Shown here: positions 56,018-64,000 of the stretch, piece by piece
How the letters are laid out: every line of letters begins with the position of its first letter
How positions within the stretch are numbered: position 1 is the stretch's first letter
Source: Ancylothrix sp. D3o
GTDB lineage: Bacteria > Cyanobacteriota > Cyanobacteriia > Cyanobacteriales > Oscillatoriaceae
Direction: 5' to 3'
Length of the DNA stretch: 64,000 nt
Assembly (NCBI RefSeq): GCF_025370775.1
Contig: NZ_JAMXEX010000002.1
Span: forward strand, 496,001-560,000
Program-made: the position numbers and the translations under genes
The notes under the pieces: model-generated
Told to the model about the DNA's origin: nothing
Database searches by the model: none
The model's input: the letters and a program-made list of their open reading frames with translations, nothing else

Positions 56018-57202
56018 ATGACGAATTCTCAAGAAATTAGCGCGGCGGTGAGTCGGCTTTATGATACTTACCCTTTTCCCCCTGAACCTCTGCTTGATGA
56101 AGCTCCACCGGGTTATAACTGGCGTTGGAGTTGGCCTGCTGCTTATGCTTTTTGCACCGGCTCCTATCCCGAAACTTTAAAGCCTCGTATTCTTGATGCC
56201 GGTTGTGGTACAGGTGTAGGTACTGAGTATCTGGTTCATCTTAACCCCGAAGCTTCTGTGACTGGTATTGATTTGAGCGGCGGGGCGCTGGAGGTGGCAA
56301 AGGAACGCTGCCGCAGATCGGGTGCAGATCGTGTCCAGTTCCAGCACTTGAGTTTGTATGATTGTGCCCAGCTTGAGGGGGAGTTTGATTTAATTAATTG
56401 TGTGGGAGTGCTGCATCATTTACCTGAGCCGATACGGGGAATTAAGGCTTTGGCTTCTAAGCTTGCTCCGGGGGGGTTGATGCACATTTTTGTCTATGCT
56501 GAGTTGGGCCGGTGGGAAATTCAGCTTATGCAAAAGGCAATTTCTTTGCTCCAAGCCGACAAGCGCGGCGATTATCAAGATGGCGTTAAGGTTGGCAGAC
56601 AAATTTTTGCTTCTTTACCACAAAACAACCGTCTTGTCAAGCGCGAAAAAGAACGGTGGTCAATGGAAAATATGCGGGATGCCAATTTTGCGGATATGTA
56701 TGTTCATCCCCAAGAAATTGATTACAATGTTGAGACTTTATTTGAGTTAATCGATGCTTCTGGGTTAGAGTTTATTGGTTTTTCTAATCCTGAATATTGG
56801 AATTTAAACCGGCTTTTAGGTAGTGAACCGGCCTTAATTGAACGGGCAAAAAGTTTAAATAAAAAGGAATATTACCGGCTGGTTGAGTTGTTAGATCCAG
56901 AGAATATTACGCATTATGAGTTTTTCTTGGGTCGGGCGCCGGTGGCTAAAATTAATTGGGATGAAGATGAAAAGCTTATGAAAGCTAGGCCGGTGGTTTC
57001 ACCTTGTCTTCAGGGTTGGCCTTCTCAACAAGTGTTTGATTACAACTATCAAGTTGTTGAATTATCAGATGGCGAATTTGCCTTTATGCAAGCTTGTGAT
57101 AGTAATAAAACTGTTGAGGAAATTTTGAAGCAAGTTACTGTAGAGTTAAACGAAGTAAGAAGTCTACAAAACCGGCAGTTAATCTTATTAAAACAAGAAT
57201 AA
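56018..57202 (+). CDS. class I SAM-dependent methyltransferase
   Basis: A 394-residue protein. The Rossmann methyltransferase domain has motif I ILDAGCGTGVGTEYL at 58-72, an acidic residue ending beta-2 (VTGIDLSGGALEVAKERC), motif IV FDLINCVGVLHHLPEP and LAPGGLMHIFVY. The N-terminus carries YDTYPFPPEPLL, seen in a cyanobacterial family of unknown substrate, and the last 80 residues form a small helical domain (DGEFAFMQACDSNKTVEEIL). It is divergent from apcE, which is only suggestive of a link to phycobilisomes. ATG start; a strong terminator follows. Confidence 0.88.
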   Translation: MTNSQEISAAVSRLYDTYPFPPEPLLDEAPPGYNWRWSWPAAYAFCTGSYPETLKPRILDAGCGTGVGTEYLVHLNPEASVTGIDLSGGALEVAKERCRRSGADRVQFQHLSLYDCAQLEGEFDLINCVGVLHHLPEPIRGIKALASKLAPGGLMHIFVYAELGRWEIQLMQKAISLLQADKRGDYQDGVKVGRQIFASLPQNNRLVKREKERWSMENMRDANFADMYVHPQEIDYNVETLFELIDASGLEFIGFSNPEYWNLNRLLGSEPALIERAKSLNKKEYYRLVELLDPENITHYEFFLGRAPVAKINWDEDEKLMKARPVVSPCLQGWPSQQVFDYNYQVVELSDGEFAFMQACDSNKTVEEILKQVTVELNEVRSLQNRQLILLKQE

Positions 57203-57235
57203 AAACCTTGTAATCTCCCCAAAATATAAGTTTTT

Positions 57236-57268
57236 AAAAACCCGGCTTCTTCAAGAAACCGGGTTTTT
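57236..57268 (+). terminator. rho-independent terminator after the methyltransferase gene
   Basis: AAAAACCCGG-CTTCTT pairs with AAGAA-ACCGGGTTTTT (57236-57251 with 57253-57268) with one mismatch, ending in a T tract. It is usable from both strands. Confidence 0.85.
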
Positions 57269-57296
57269 CATCTGCGTTTATCTGCGGTTTAAAAAA
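57267..57296. repeat. dispersed CGCAGATGAA repeat, inverted copy
   Basis: On the minus strand TTTAAACCGCAGATAAACGCAGATGAA, a third copy of the element at 683-719 and 19767-19814, next to the terminator. Confidence 0.7.
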
Positions 57297-57346
57297 GAGT
57301 GCCCATAGCCCACCCTAAAAGGTGTTTTGGTATCTTCCAGGCACCC

Positions 57347-58027
57347 TTAAGCAACCGCCAAATTGTTTGGTAAAATAGCCCCGTTAGGCATGATGGTATT
57401 GAAGAGTTTGGCATCCGTAAGATTTGCGCCGTAGAGGTTTGCACCTTCGAGGTTGGCTTCGGTTAAGTCGGCTCCCGTTAAGTTGGCCCAGCGGAGGTCT
57501 GCATTACAGAGGTTTGCGCGGGTGAGGTTAGCTTCTTGTAGTTTAGCTCCGCAGAGTTTGGCCTCAGAGAGGTTAGTTTTTACTAAATAAGCTCCTATCA
57601 GAGAGGCTTCTGTGAGTTGAGCAAAACTTAGATCAGCTTCGCTTAGGTCAGTTTCACAGAGAGAGGCTGCTAAAAGATTGGTTCTGGTTAGTTTAGCTCT
57701 CCAGAGGAAGGCTCCGCAAAGGTTAATTTTAGCGAGTTGAGCATTACTGAGATTGGCTTCAAATAAACTGGCTTCGGCGCAGTCTGCATTTTGTAAGTTA
57801 ACTTGTAAAAGTTTGGCGTAGCTTAGGTTAGCTCCTTTGAGTTTGCTTCCGCTGAGGTTTGCACTAGATAATTCTGCTCCTACTAAGTTTGCTTCGCTTA
57901 AGTTTACTTTTATTAATTCGATGCCGCTGAGGTTGTTTCGGCTGAGCAATAGTTGTGTAAAAATTTCTTCAGGTATTTGGTTTAAGGTTTTTTCTTGGGC
58001 TTCAGTTGTCAGGGTCACGTTTTCCAC
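57347..58027 (-). CDS. pentapeptide-repeat protein
   Basis: A 226-residue protein of tandem A(N/D)Lxx pentapeptides from about residue 30 to 215 (LSEANLVGAELSSANLSGSK and onward), predicted to form one quadrilateral beta helix. The N-terminus (MENVTLTTEAQEKTLNQIPE) is a short helical cap, and there is no signal peptide. It ends NGAILPNNLAVA, closely resembling the end of the larger protein at 31585-32640 (DGAVLPNGMRHPS), so the two may be related. Function unknown. Confidence 0.9.
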   Translation of the reverse strand: MENVTLTTEAQEKTLNQIPEEIFTQLLLSRNNLSGIELIKVNLSEANLVGAELSSANLSGSKLKGANLSYAKLLQVNLQNADCAEASLFEANLSNAQLAKINLCGAFLWRAKLTRTNLLAASLCETDLSEADLSFAQLTEASLIGAYLVKTNLSEAKLCGAKLQEANLTRANLCNADLRWANLTGADLTEANLEGANLYGANLTDAKLFNTIMPNGAILPNNLAVA

Positions 58028-58421
58028 TCCTTGGAGGTTTGCGGTTATATTTTTTGGTTATGTTTGCGGTTTTTTGCCTGGGCTGGGCCGGTTGGGTTGC
58101 CAGACGGGCTATTCTACCATTTTAGATTTTAGGTTTTGATTAATGGTGGTGAGTGCGGTGGTTTTGGGTGTGAATCTATCTAGGGGAATAGGCTTTAGGA
58201 AGATGGTTTGTATAGACTAAAAAAAACTTTAGGGGGAGGATGGCGCTCAGTGGGATTGACATCGCCCCCGCAAAAATATGTAAATCAAGCAGAAAAGAAA
58301 AAAGCAAGTGTGTTACTTTTTGCTTTCGTCTTTGAGACTACAACAACTGCTATAAAACTTTCAAGGAAGGAAAAAAAAATAATTCGGGAAGTTTTCGGGA
58401 AGAATTGGGGAACGTAACAGT
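58028..58421. other. spacer, no gene supported
   Basis: 394 bases between convergent-free neighbours: upstream of the pentapeptide gene and downstream of the OmpR regulator. A plus-strand TTG frame at 58208-58417 exists, but it is Lys-rich, lacks a ribosome-binding site and has no family resemblance, so I leave it out. Confidence 0.45.
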
Positions 58422-59099
58422 TTAGCTGAGTTGGCTAAGGCGATATCCCAGACCGTGTACTGTTTCTATGAGGTTTTCGGGGGCGTTGGCGGCTTTTAGT
58501 TTCATTCGCAGACTTTTGATATGGGCTTTGACTGTTTCTTCTTCTGGGGGGTTTTCTGATGACCATAGCCGGTCTAGGATAACTGACCGGCTAAGTACGC
58601 GGCGTCCATTTCGCAAGAGTAGTTCGAGGAGGCTAAATTCTTTAGGCGTGAGGTGTAGGGGTTGGTTGGTATAGGAGACTTCGTAGGTGCTGGGGTCGAG
58701 TGATAGGTTTCCCCAAGTAAGTATGGGGGGGGTGGAGGTATTACCACGCCGCAAGAGGGCGCGAATACGGGCGAGGAGTTCTTGCAAGTCAAAGGGTTTA
58801 ACAACGTAATCATCCGCACCGGCATCAAGGGCGTTGACTTTATCGTTGCTGGTGTCTCGCGCTGTTAGCATAAGGATGGGTAAGGTGTGTCCGTGTGTGC
58901 GGATTTTTTTGCATAGGCTTAGTCCGTCGAGTTTAGGCAGATTGATGTCTAGCAAGATTAGGTCGTAGGTGTTTTTTTGGATTTGATTCCATGCGCTTTC
59001 GCCGTCTTTGAGGTGATCGACGACGTAAAGTTGGTCGCTGAGGGCTTCACAGAGGGCTTCTGCTAGTCGGATATCGTCTTCTACAAGCAAAATCCGCAT
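58422..59099 (-). CDS. OmpR-family response regulator
   Basis: 225 residues from ATG 59099, chosen because AAGGTG lies 9 bases upstream; a GTG at 59111 is also in frame. The receiver domain has E7-D8-D9, phospho-acceptor Asp51 (LILLDINLPKLDG), Thr in MLTARD and Lys in YVVKPF. The C-terminal winged helix (LHLTPKEFSLLELLLRNGRR; VKAHIKSLRMKL; ENLIETVHGLGYRL) binds DNA. It is divergent from a CHASE3 histidine kinase at 59190, the likely cognate partner. Confidence 0.93.
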   Translation of the reverse strand: MRILLVEDDIRLAEALCEALSDQLYVVDHLKDGESAWNQIQKNTYDLILLDINLPKLDGLSLCKKIRTHGHTLPILMLTARDTSNDKVNALDAGADDYVVKPFDLQELLARIRALLRRGNTSTPPILTWGNLSLDPSTYEVSYTNQPLHLTPKEFSLLELLLRNGRRVLSRSVILDRLWSSENPPEEETVKAHIKSLRMKLKAANAPENLIETVHGLGYRLSQLS

Positions 59100-59189
59100 T
59101 TTTGGGTACACCTTGTTGGGATATAAAAGGCCGGTTTGATGGGGAAGATGTTTTGTTAGTCGGAGGTTTATTGCAATATACCTGATTTA

Positions 59190-61367
59190 GTGAAACTTCA
59201 CCACGCTTATACGAGCCGGTTGCGGGTATTGAACGATTGGGAAATATTTGGCTTTTGGGAGAATTTGGCTGTGATGAAATGGGCGTTTGAGTTAAAGTTT
59301 AGTGCGGCGGGTTTTTGGGGGGCGGTTTTGATTCTTTGTGGCGTGAGTGGTGGGGGGTATTGGACGACAACCCAGCTTTTTGAACGTCAAAAACAAGTTG
59401 AATATAGTTATGAGGTTCTGCAAAAGGTTAAAGAAGTTTTAACGACTTTGCGGGATGCTGAAAGGGCGAGACGTGGTTATGTTATTACGGGAAAAGACAG
59501 TTATTTATCTACTTATGAGACCTCTGTTGAAACGATCAAGGATAAGTTTGATGAGGTTCGGATATTAACAGCGAATAGTAGAACCCAGCAACACCGGCTT
59601 GATTTGATTGAGCCGTTAATTGCTCTGCGGGTTGATTTAATTAAACAGTCTATCGCGCTTTATAAAAAAAATCCTGAAGATAGAGCAATTCAAATTGAAT
59701 TAACGGATCTGGGAATTAGACAGCATGATGCAATTTGGAGAGTGATTGCGGAAATGGAAGGGGAAGAGCAATTGATTTTACAAAAAAGAATTGCCGAATC
59801 TCAAGAAACTTTTCGCTATAAAATGTTGCTTGATGTAGTGGGTCATGGGTTGAGTTTTTCTTTGCTTTTTGCTGTTTATTCGTTGTTACACCAGCAAATT
59901 CAAAAACGCCGGCAATTTGAAGAGACTTTGAGCGAAAGTGAGCAACGTTACCGTAGTTTATTTGAACTAAACCCTCATCCGCTATGGGTTTATGATCAGG
60001 AAACTTTGGAGTTTTTGGCCGTGAATGAGGCGGCGATTCAACATTATGGCTATTCGAGAGCAGAATTTTTATCCCTGCGGCTGTGCGATATTGTGGCTGG
60101 GGATAAACCTTATTTATTTCCTTTTATGCAGGGGATAAGAAAACATATAAAACAAGATGAAACTGTGATTGATGTTGAGGTTATTGCTCACGATTTGATG
60201 TTTAAAGGCCGACCGGCTACATTGGTTTTAGCCAGAGATATTACCGAAGAAAATAAAGCGCAAGAAGCCTTACGAGTCAGTGAGGAAAAGTTTCGCCAAA
60301 TTGCCGAAAATATTCACGAAGTTTTCTGGATGAGCGATCTAAAGTTGACAAAAATTTTATATGTTAATTCTGCTTATGAGCAAATATGGGGGCGCAGTTG
60401 TGAAAGTTTATATAAAAATGTTTTGTCTTTTTTAGACGTTGTTCATCCAGAAGATAGAGAAAGCGTGATGACAAATATGCTGAAAAATAGGGAGAAATCG
60501 ATAGAAATTGAGTATCGGATTGTTCGTCCTGATAATTCAATTCGTTGGATTCTTGACCGCAGTTTTCCTATTAAAAATTCTGCGGGCGAAATTTACCGCC
60601 GCGTCGGTGTAAGTCAAGATATTACTGAACGCAAACGGGTGGAAGAAGTGGGGCTGTATTTGGAAAAAGAACGAGAAATGAGTGAATTGAAGTTACGCTT
60701 TTTTTCGATGGCTTCTCACGAGTTACGCACGCCTTTAAGTACGATTTTACTTTCTGCTCAATCGTTAAAAAGTTCGGGGGGAAGATGGGGAGAGGAGAAA
60801 ACTTTTAAAAATCTCAATCGCATTGAAATGTCTGCTAAAACGATGACGCAGTTATTAACAGATATTTTGACTTTAACTCGTGCAGAGGCCGGTAAGCTTG
60901 ATTTTCATCCAGAATTGTTGAATTTAACTGAATTTTGTTTAGTTTTAATTGAACAAGTGGAGGTGAGTTTGCTGGTAAATCAGCGAGTTTTTTTTGTGTC
61001 TGAGTGGTGTGGTGGGGAGGCTTGGGTTGATGAAAAATTATTGCGTTCTATTTTAACTAATTTGTTGTCAAATGCTATTAAATATTCCGGCGAGGGAAGT
61101 TCGATTTATTTGACGTTAAGACGCGAGGGGGAAATGGCTATTTTTCAAATTCGGGATCAGGGAATTGGGATTTTGCTGGAAGACCGGCAATTTCTTTACG
61201 ATTCTTTCCATCGGGGGGAAAATGTTGGCGATATTCCGGGGACTGGTTTGGGTTTGGCTGTGGTGAAAAAGTGTGTAGAGTTACACGGGGGAAGGATTTC
61301 TGTAGAAAGCGAGGTTGGGGTTGGGAGTTTGTTTACAGTTTGGCTTCCTTGTCGGAGATGCGGTTAG
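59190..61367 (+). CDS. CHASE3-PAS-PAS sensor histidine kinase
   Basis: A 725-residue membrane kinase from GTG 59190 (ATG 59274 would drop 28 residues and is equally possible). Two membrane helices (about 36-58 and 213-233) frame a CHASE3 sensor domain (TTLRDAERARRGYVITGKDS... EEQLILQKRI). PAS domains follow at about 251-365 and 370-490 (ending DITERKR). The HisKA box is MASHELRTPLSTI with His510; the ATPase has LTNLLSNAIKYS, IRDQGIGI and GTGLGLAVVKKCV. All catalytic motifs are intact. It is divergently paired with the OmpR regulator 90 bases away. Confidence 0.92.
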   Translation: MKLHHAYTSRLRVLNDWEIFGFWENLAVMKWAFELKFSAAGFWGAVLILCGVSGGGYWTTTQLFERQKQVEYSYEVLQKVKEVLTTLRDAERARRGYVITGKDSYLSTYETSVETIKDKFDEVRILTANSRTQQHRLDLIEPLIALRVDLIKQSIALYKKNPEDRAIQIELTDLGIRQHDAIWRVIAEMEGEEQLILQKRIAESQETFRYKMLLDVVGHGLSFSLLFAVYSLLHQQIQKRRQFEETLSESEQRYRSLFELNPHPLWVYDQETLEFLAVNEAAIQHYGYSRAEFLSLRLCDIVAGDKPYLFPFMQGIRKHIKQDETVIDVEVIAHDLMFKGRPATLVLARDITEENKAQEALRVSEEKFRQIAENIHEVFWMSDLKLTKILYVNSAYEQIWGRSCESLYKNVLSFLDVVHPEDRESVMTNMLKNREKSIEIEYRIVRPDNSIRWILDRSFPIKNSAGEIYRRVGVSQDITERKRVEEVGLYLEKEREMSELKLRFFSMASHELRTPLSTILLSAQSLKSSGGRWGEEKTFKNLNRIEMSAKTMTQLLTDILTLTRAEAGKLDFHPELLNLTEFCLVLIEQVEVSLLVNQRVFFVSEWCGGEAWVDEKLLRSILTNLLSNAIKYSGEGSSIYLTLRREGEMAIFQIRDQGIGILLEDRQFLYDSFHRGENVGDIPGTGLGLAVVKKCVELHGGRISVESEVGVGSLFTVWLPCRRCG

Positions 61368-61415
61368 TTTTAAGGGCAAAAAAATCCTGAGATTTAAGCA
61401 ATATTTTCTTTCTTT

Positions 61416-62459
61416 CTAATCACAAGCCGCTTTTATTTGTTCTAATTTTTCGGCAATTTCTCCTTTGATGAGCATTTGTTCTGCTTTGGCTAAACCGGCT
61501 TCTAAATCTGAACAAATCCCGCAATGCCATAAATAAAAGCCTCCGTTCCAAATGGCGGATTTTGTCATTTCTGTGGGTTTTCCTTGCAGGGTTGTTTGGA
61601 TTTCTCTTATTAGTTCAAAAGTGGTTTCGCTTAGGGGAACATCTTTTCCGCCTAAGCCATATTCCCACGAGTGTAAGATGATGTGCTCAAAGCTTTTTTC
61701 AGGGTTTTGGGTGCCAATAATTGCGGCGCGATCTCTGGGTAGGTTTGGACTGCCTTCTAATCCTTTGACGGTTGTATAGGTGTTAAATCCTCGCAATTGG
61801 TGAGATATTTGAAACATCTTTTCGGTGGGAGGATGAACAAAGCCTGATATAATGTGAGAATCACCGGTATAGGGACACCAGATCAGTTCTAAGGTAGACA
61901 GGGGCGGACGTTTGCCGATTTGAGAACGGTAGGGAACGATTTGTTGGGCGAGGGGAAAATGGTTAGGTAGATATACAAAGCCGAGAAGGGTTTTTTCTAA
62001 TATTTTTTGTATCTGGGGTATATCGTAGCGATTCCAGTGTACTCCTAGTCCTTGCCATATTTCGATGAGGGGGATGCCTTCTTTGGTGGGCATTCTGTCT
62101 CCGCCGTGCAGAATCACCGGCACTCCGGCGGCTGTTAAAATTAGGGCGGTGATGGGAAGGATGGGCGCATACCGGCTGTGTCCGTCGTAGGGGCTGCCGA
62201 AGACAACGACTTTTTGGGCAAGGTTGATCGGTTGGAGTTTTGGGCCGAGTTCATCGTAGGCGTCTAGCATTCCGGCGAGTTCTTCACCTGTGGGCCGTTT
62301 GATGCGGTGGGAGATTAAAAATGCACCAATTTGGGCGGGGGTTGCTTGGTGTAATAGCATCATTTCGGCGGCTTGAAAGGCTTCGCTTCGAGTTAAGTCT
62401 TTGTTGGTGTGGTTGCCGCTTCCTACTTTCTTCAGCAATTCTCTAAACGCATCACTCAT
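61416..62459 (-). CDS. anthranilate phosphoribosyltransferase family protein (TrpD-like)
   Basis: A 347-residue protein with the nucleoside phosphorylase/TrpD fold: an N-terminal helical domain (LTRSEAFQAAEMMLLHQATPAQIGAFLISHRIKRPTGEEL) and a large alpha/beta domain with ILTAAGVPVILHGGDRMPTKEGIP. The GTGGD pyrophosphate loop of true TrpD is replaced by FGSPYDGHSRYAP, so anthranilate transferase activity is doubtful. A GTQNPEKSFEHIILHSWEYGLGGKD segment near the C-terminus is typical of the cyanobacterial paralogue. The substrate is unknown. It is followed, about 57 bases upstream on the same strand, by a LysR-type regulator. Confidence 0.85.
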   Translation of the reverse strand: MSDAFRELLKKVGSGNHTNKDLTRSEAFQAAEMMLLHQATPAQIGAFLISHRIKRPTGEELAGMLDAYDELGPKLQPINLAQKVVVFGSPYDGHSRYAPILPITALILTAAGVPVILHGGDRMPTKEGIPLIEIWQGLGVHWNRYDIPQIQKILEKTLLGFVYLPNHFPLAQQIVPYRSQIGKRPPLSTLELIWCPYTGDSHIISGFVHPPTEKMFQISHQLRGFNTYTTVKGLEGSPNLPRDRAAIIGTQNPEKSFEHIILHSWEYGLGGKDVPLSETTFELIREIQTTLQGKPTEMTKSAIWNGGFYLWHCGICSDLEAGLAKAEQMLIKGEIAEKLEQIKAACD

Positions 62460-62516
62460 TCTTGCAACTTTACCCTGTGTTTAAAATTTACAAATTTCCC
62501 CTATTTGATTAAACCA

Positions 62517-63479
62517 TTAGGCGACTTGTGTGTGTGGGGAAAGCGAGGGGGAATTTTTGGTGGTAAGTTGGGTGAAGTAGGCGGGCATAAGTTCTTTGAC
62601 GAGTTGATAAAACCGGCCTATGGGGGGAATTTGCAGACGATCTCGGCTTGTGACAACAACGACTTGTCTGCTGATGCCGGTGTCGTTTGTGGTTTCAATT
62701 TTGCGGATGGCGAGAGTGGGGTCAAGTTGAGCTTCGATGAGGGCGGTTTGGGGTAAGATGGCGATCAATTCGCCGCAGCGGACGACTCCCCGGAAGGCGT
62801 CTAGGGTGTTGAGTTCGAGGGCTGCTTGTAGTTTCATGCCGCGCCGGTCAAATTGATCTTGGACGAGGCGTTGCATTCCGTAGCCGTCTTTGAAGAGCAC
62901 TTGTTGATACCGGCCTAATTCTGTCCAGGGTATAGTTTCGTATTGGGTGAGGGGATGATTGGCTGCCATTAAGACTTCGATGGGTTCGTTGTAAAGGCTT
63001 TCTACGATCAGATCGGGACTGGCGGTGAGAAAGCGGTTATTCATTACAATGGCGAGGTCTACGAGTCCGTCTTTAAGCACTTTCAGGGCACGATCACTTC
63101 CCAGGGAGGTAACGCGCAGTTGCACATCTGAGAAGTCTTTGGCAAATTGCAATAATACCGGCGGTAGGCTGTAGGCGCAAACTGAGTGGATGGCAGCTAT
63201 GCAGAGTTCGGGTTGTTTGCCGGCCATGAGATCGGAAAGTTCTTGATGGGCGTTTTGCCATTCTGAGCAAATTTTTTTGGCGCGGGGTAGCAGCCGTTCG
63301 CCTCCTAGTGTGAGTTTAGCTTGGGCTGTGCGGTGAAACAGGGGCAGTCCTAGGTCGGCTTCTAGTCCTTGCACTTGCCGGCTGATGGTTGATTGGGTGA
63401 CTCCGCATTTTCTAGCTGCTTGTTGAAAGCTGCCGGTTTCCGCGACTGCTAAGAAGGCTTGCAACTGCTCTAACCGCAT
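62517..63479 (-). CDS. LysR-family transcriptional regulator
   Basis: A 320-residue regulator. The N-terminal winged helix-turn-helix is MRLEQLQAFLAVAETGSFQQAARKCGVTQSTISRQVQGLEADLGLPLF (residues 1-48). The rest is the two-lobed effector domain (about 90-300) with the usual LYNEPIEVLMAANHPL segment. Relatives in cyanobacteria include RbcR, CmpR/CcmR and NtcB; I cannot choose among them from the sequence alone. It lies upstream of the TrpD-like gene on the same strand and may be co-transcribed with it. Confidence 0.92.
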   Translation of the reverse strand: MRLEQLQAFLAVAETGSFQQAARKCGVTQSTISRQVQGLEADLGLPLFHRTAQAKLTLGGERLLPRAKKICSEWQNAHQELSDLMAGKQPELCIAAIHSVCAYSLPPVLLQFAKDFSDVQLRVTSLGSDRALKVLKDGLVDLAIVMNNRFLTASPDLIVESLYNEPIEVLMAANHPLTQYETIPWTELGRYQQVLFKDGYGMQRLVQDQFDRRGMKLQAALELNTLDAFRGVVRCGELIAILPQTALIEAQLDPTLAIRKIETTNDTGISRQVVVVTSRDRLQIPPIGRFYQLVKELMPAYFTQLTTKNSPSLSPHTQVA

Positions 63480-63851
63480 GATGGTTTAGCCCCAAGATTG
63501 TGATGGATGACTTTTCCAACGAGGTTAGCCGGTCTGCTTTTGGCTTTCCGTACTATTTGATACACCTCGTCAAAGAAATATTAAGAAATTACTAAGAAAA
63601 TACCATAGTTTTTTCTTTGACGGTAAATTTTTACGTTTTTGCTAATTTTGGCTGTTGTTCTGGGCTTTGGCATCCAGTTTTGTCGCCCAAGGGAGCCGAG
63701 CTTTAAATTTTCTATTATTTGTTGATTTAAGAACTCTGGGTTTTTAGTGGCATAATCATCATAAAAATGCTGAAAAAGCTAGTGTTCGGTGGATTACACC
63801 GGCATTTTTATTTTTAATTATTTTTATTAATTAAAAGGAGAATAAAGCCAG
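63480..63851. promoter_or_regulatory. divergent spacer, LysR gene / ion channel gene
   Basis: 372 bases with no ORF. The first part carries AT-rich tracts (aagaaatattaagaaattactaagaaaatacc) that could bind the LysR protein at its own promoter. AAGGAG lies 11 bases before the ATG at 63852. Confidence 0.45.
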
Positions 63852-64000
63852 ATGTATGAAGCTTTTAAACACCGAGTTTATGAAATCTTAGAAGTTTCTA
63901 ATTCAGATGATTGGCTGCGCCGGTTGGATGATTACAGCGTAACAATTTTGGTAATTTTAGATGTGGCTGATTTTATTCTAAAAACTTTGCCAGCTATTTA
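63852..64000 (+). CDS. ion transporter/voltage-gated channel, N-terminal fragment
   Basis: The first 49 residues of a gene that runs off the window: MYEAFKHRVYEILEVSNSDD, then WLRRLDDYSVTILVILDVADFILKTLPAI. The amphipathic RVYEILEV start followed by a first membrane helix matches cyanobacterial ion transporter (voltage-gated cation channel-like) proteins. AAGGAG is the ribosome-binding site. The selectivity filter and the rest are outside the window, so the ion is unknown. Confidence 0.65.
   Translation, partial: MYEAFKHRVYEILEVSNSDDWLRRLDDYSVTILVILDVADFILKTLPAI

Noticed and set aside
58208-58417. 69-codon TTG frame upstream of the OmpR regulator's 3' end
   Set aside because: Lys-rich, no ribosome-binding site, no known domain, TTG start only.

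Overview
The window comes from a phycobilisome-containing cyanobacterium, most likely a filamentous one. It carries allophycocyanin genes (apcA, apcB, apcC), the core-membrane linker apcE, a PsbQ-like photosystem II subunit, the cyanobacterial form of the ATP synthase gene cluster (with the split b/b' subunits), system II cytochrome c biogenesis genes (ccdA, ccs1) and many PAS/GAF signalling proteins. I saw no rRNA, tRNA, CRISPR array, insertion sequence or phage module. Genes lie on both strands in short runs. Spacers are rich in short palindromic dispersed repeats, several of which occur more than once here.

Layout. 1-12 kb: an alpha/beta hydrolase tail, psbQ, an FAD amine oxidase, an FHA protein, small membrane and secreted proteins, a prolyl oligopeptidase, a Ser/Thr kinase fused to a formylglycine-generating-enzyme (FGE) type domain, a second FGE-domain gene whose 3' end looks like a diversity-generating-retroelement variable region, a RelE-type toxin-antitoxin pair, a membrane GTPase, a stand-alone GAF protein with the two cysteines of DXCF cyanobacteriochromes, and a Uma2 nuclease. 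12.4-18.7 kb: the ATP synthase operon on the minus strand, atp1-atpB-atpE-atpF2-atpF-atpH-atpA-atpG. 18.8-23.6 kb: an ABC-2 permease, a NarL-type two-component system, a Spy/LTXXQ protein and an unknown protein.

23.7-30.6 kb is a signalling block on one strand: a 1223-residue PAS/GAF sensor kinase whose phospho-accepting His is replaced by Glu, a canonical Rcp1-like receiver, and a receiver-PAS-GGDEF-EAL protein whose receiver and GGDEF domains are degenerate but whose EAL residues are intact. A 1 kb gene-free stretch with strong inverted repeats follows. 31.6-38.7 kb holds a pentapeptide-repeat protein, speD, queF, the ccdA/ccs1 pair with a decayed toxin-antitoxin locus between them, and two more Uma2 nucleases. 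38.8-42.3 kb holds a GHKL ATPase, a small protein and ftsW.

42.4-55.6 kb contains the phycobilisome core genes. apcC, apcB and apcA (in leftward coordinate order) are separated from apcE by about 8.3 kb. The intervening DNA carries four tandem 594-bp copies of a peptidoglycan-binding gene, an RTX protein, an Rpn-type nuclease, an EcsC-like protein and an aspartic protease. ApcE has four linker repeats, which points to a pentacylindrical core. 56-64 kb: a methyltransferase divergent from apcE, a second pentapeptide protein, a divergent OmpR regulator/CHASE3 kinase pair, a TrpD-like protein, a LysR regulator and the start of an ion channel gene.

All functional calls rest on reading the sequence and recalling family motifs. 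No database search was possible.
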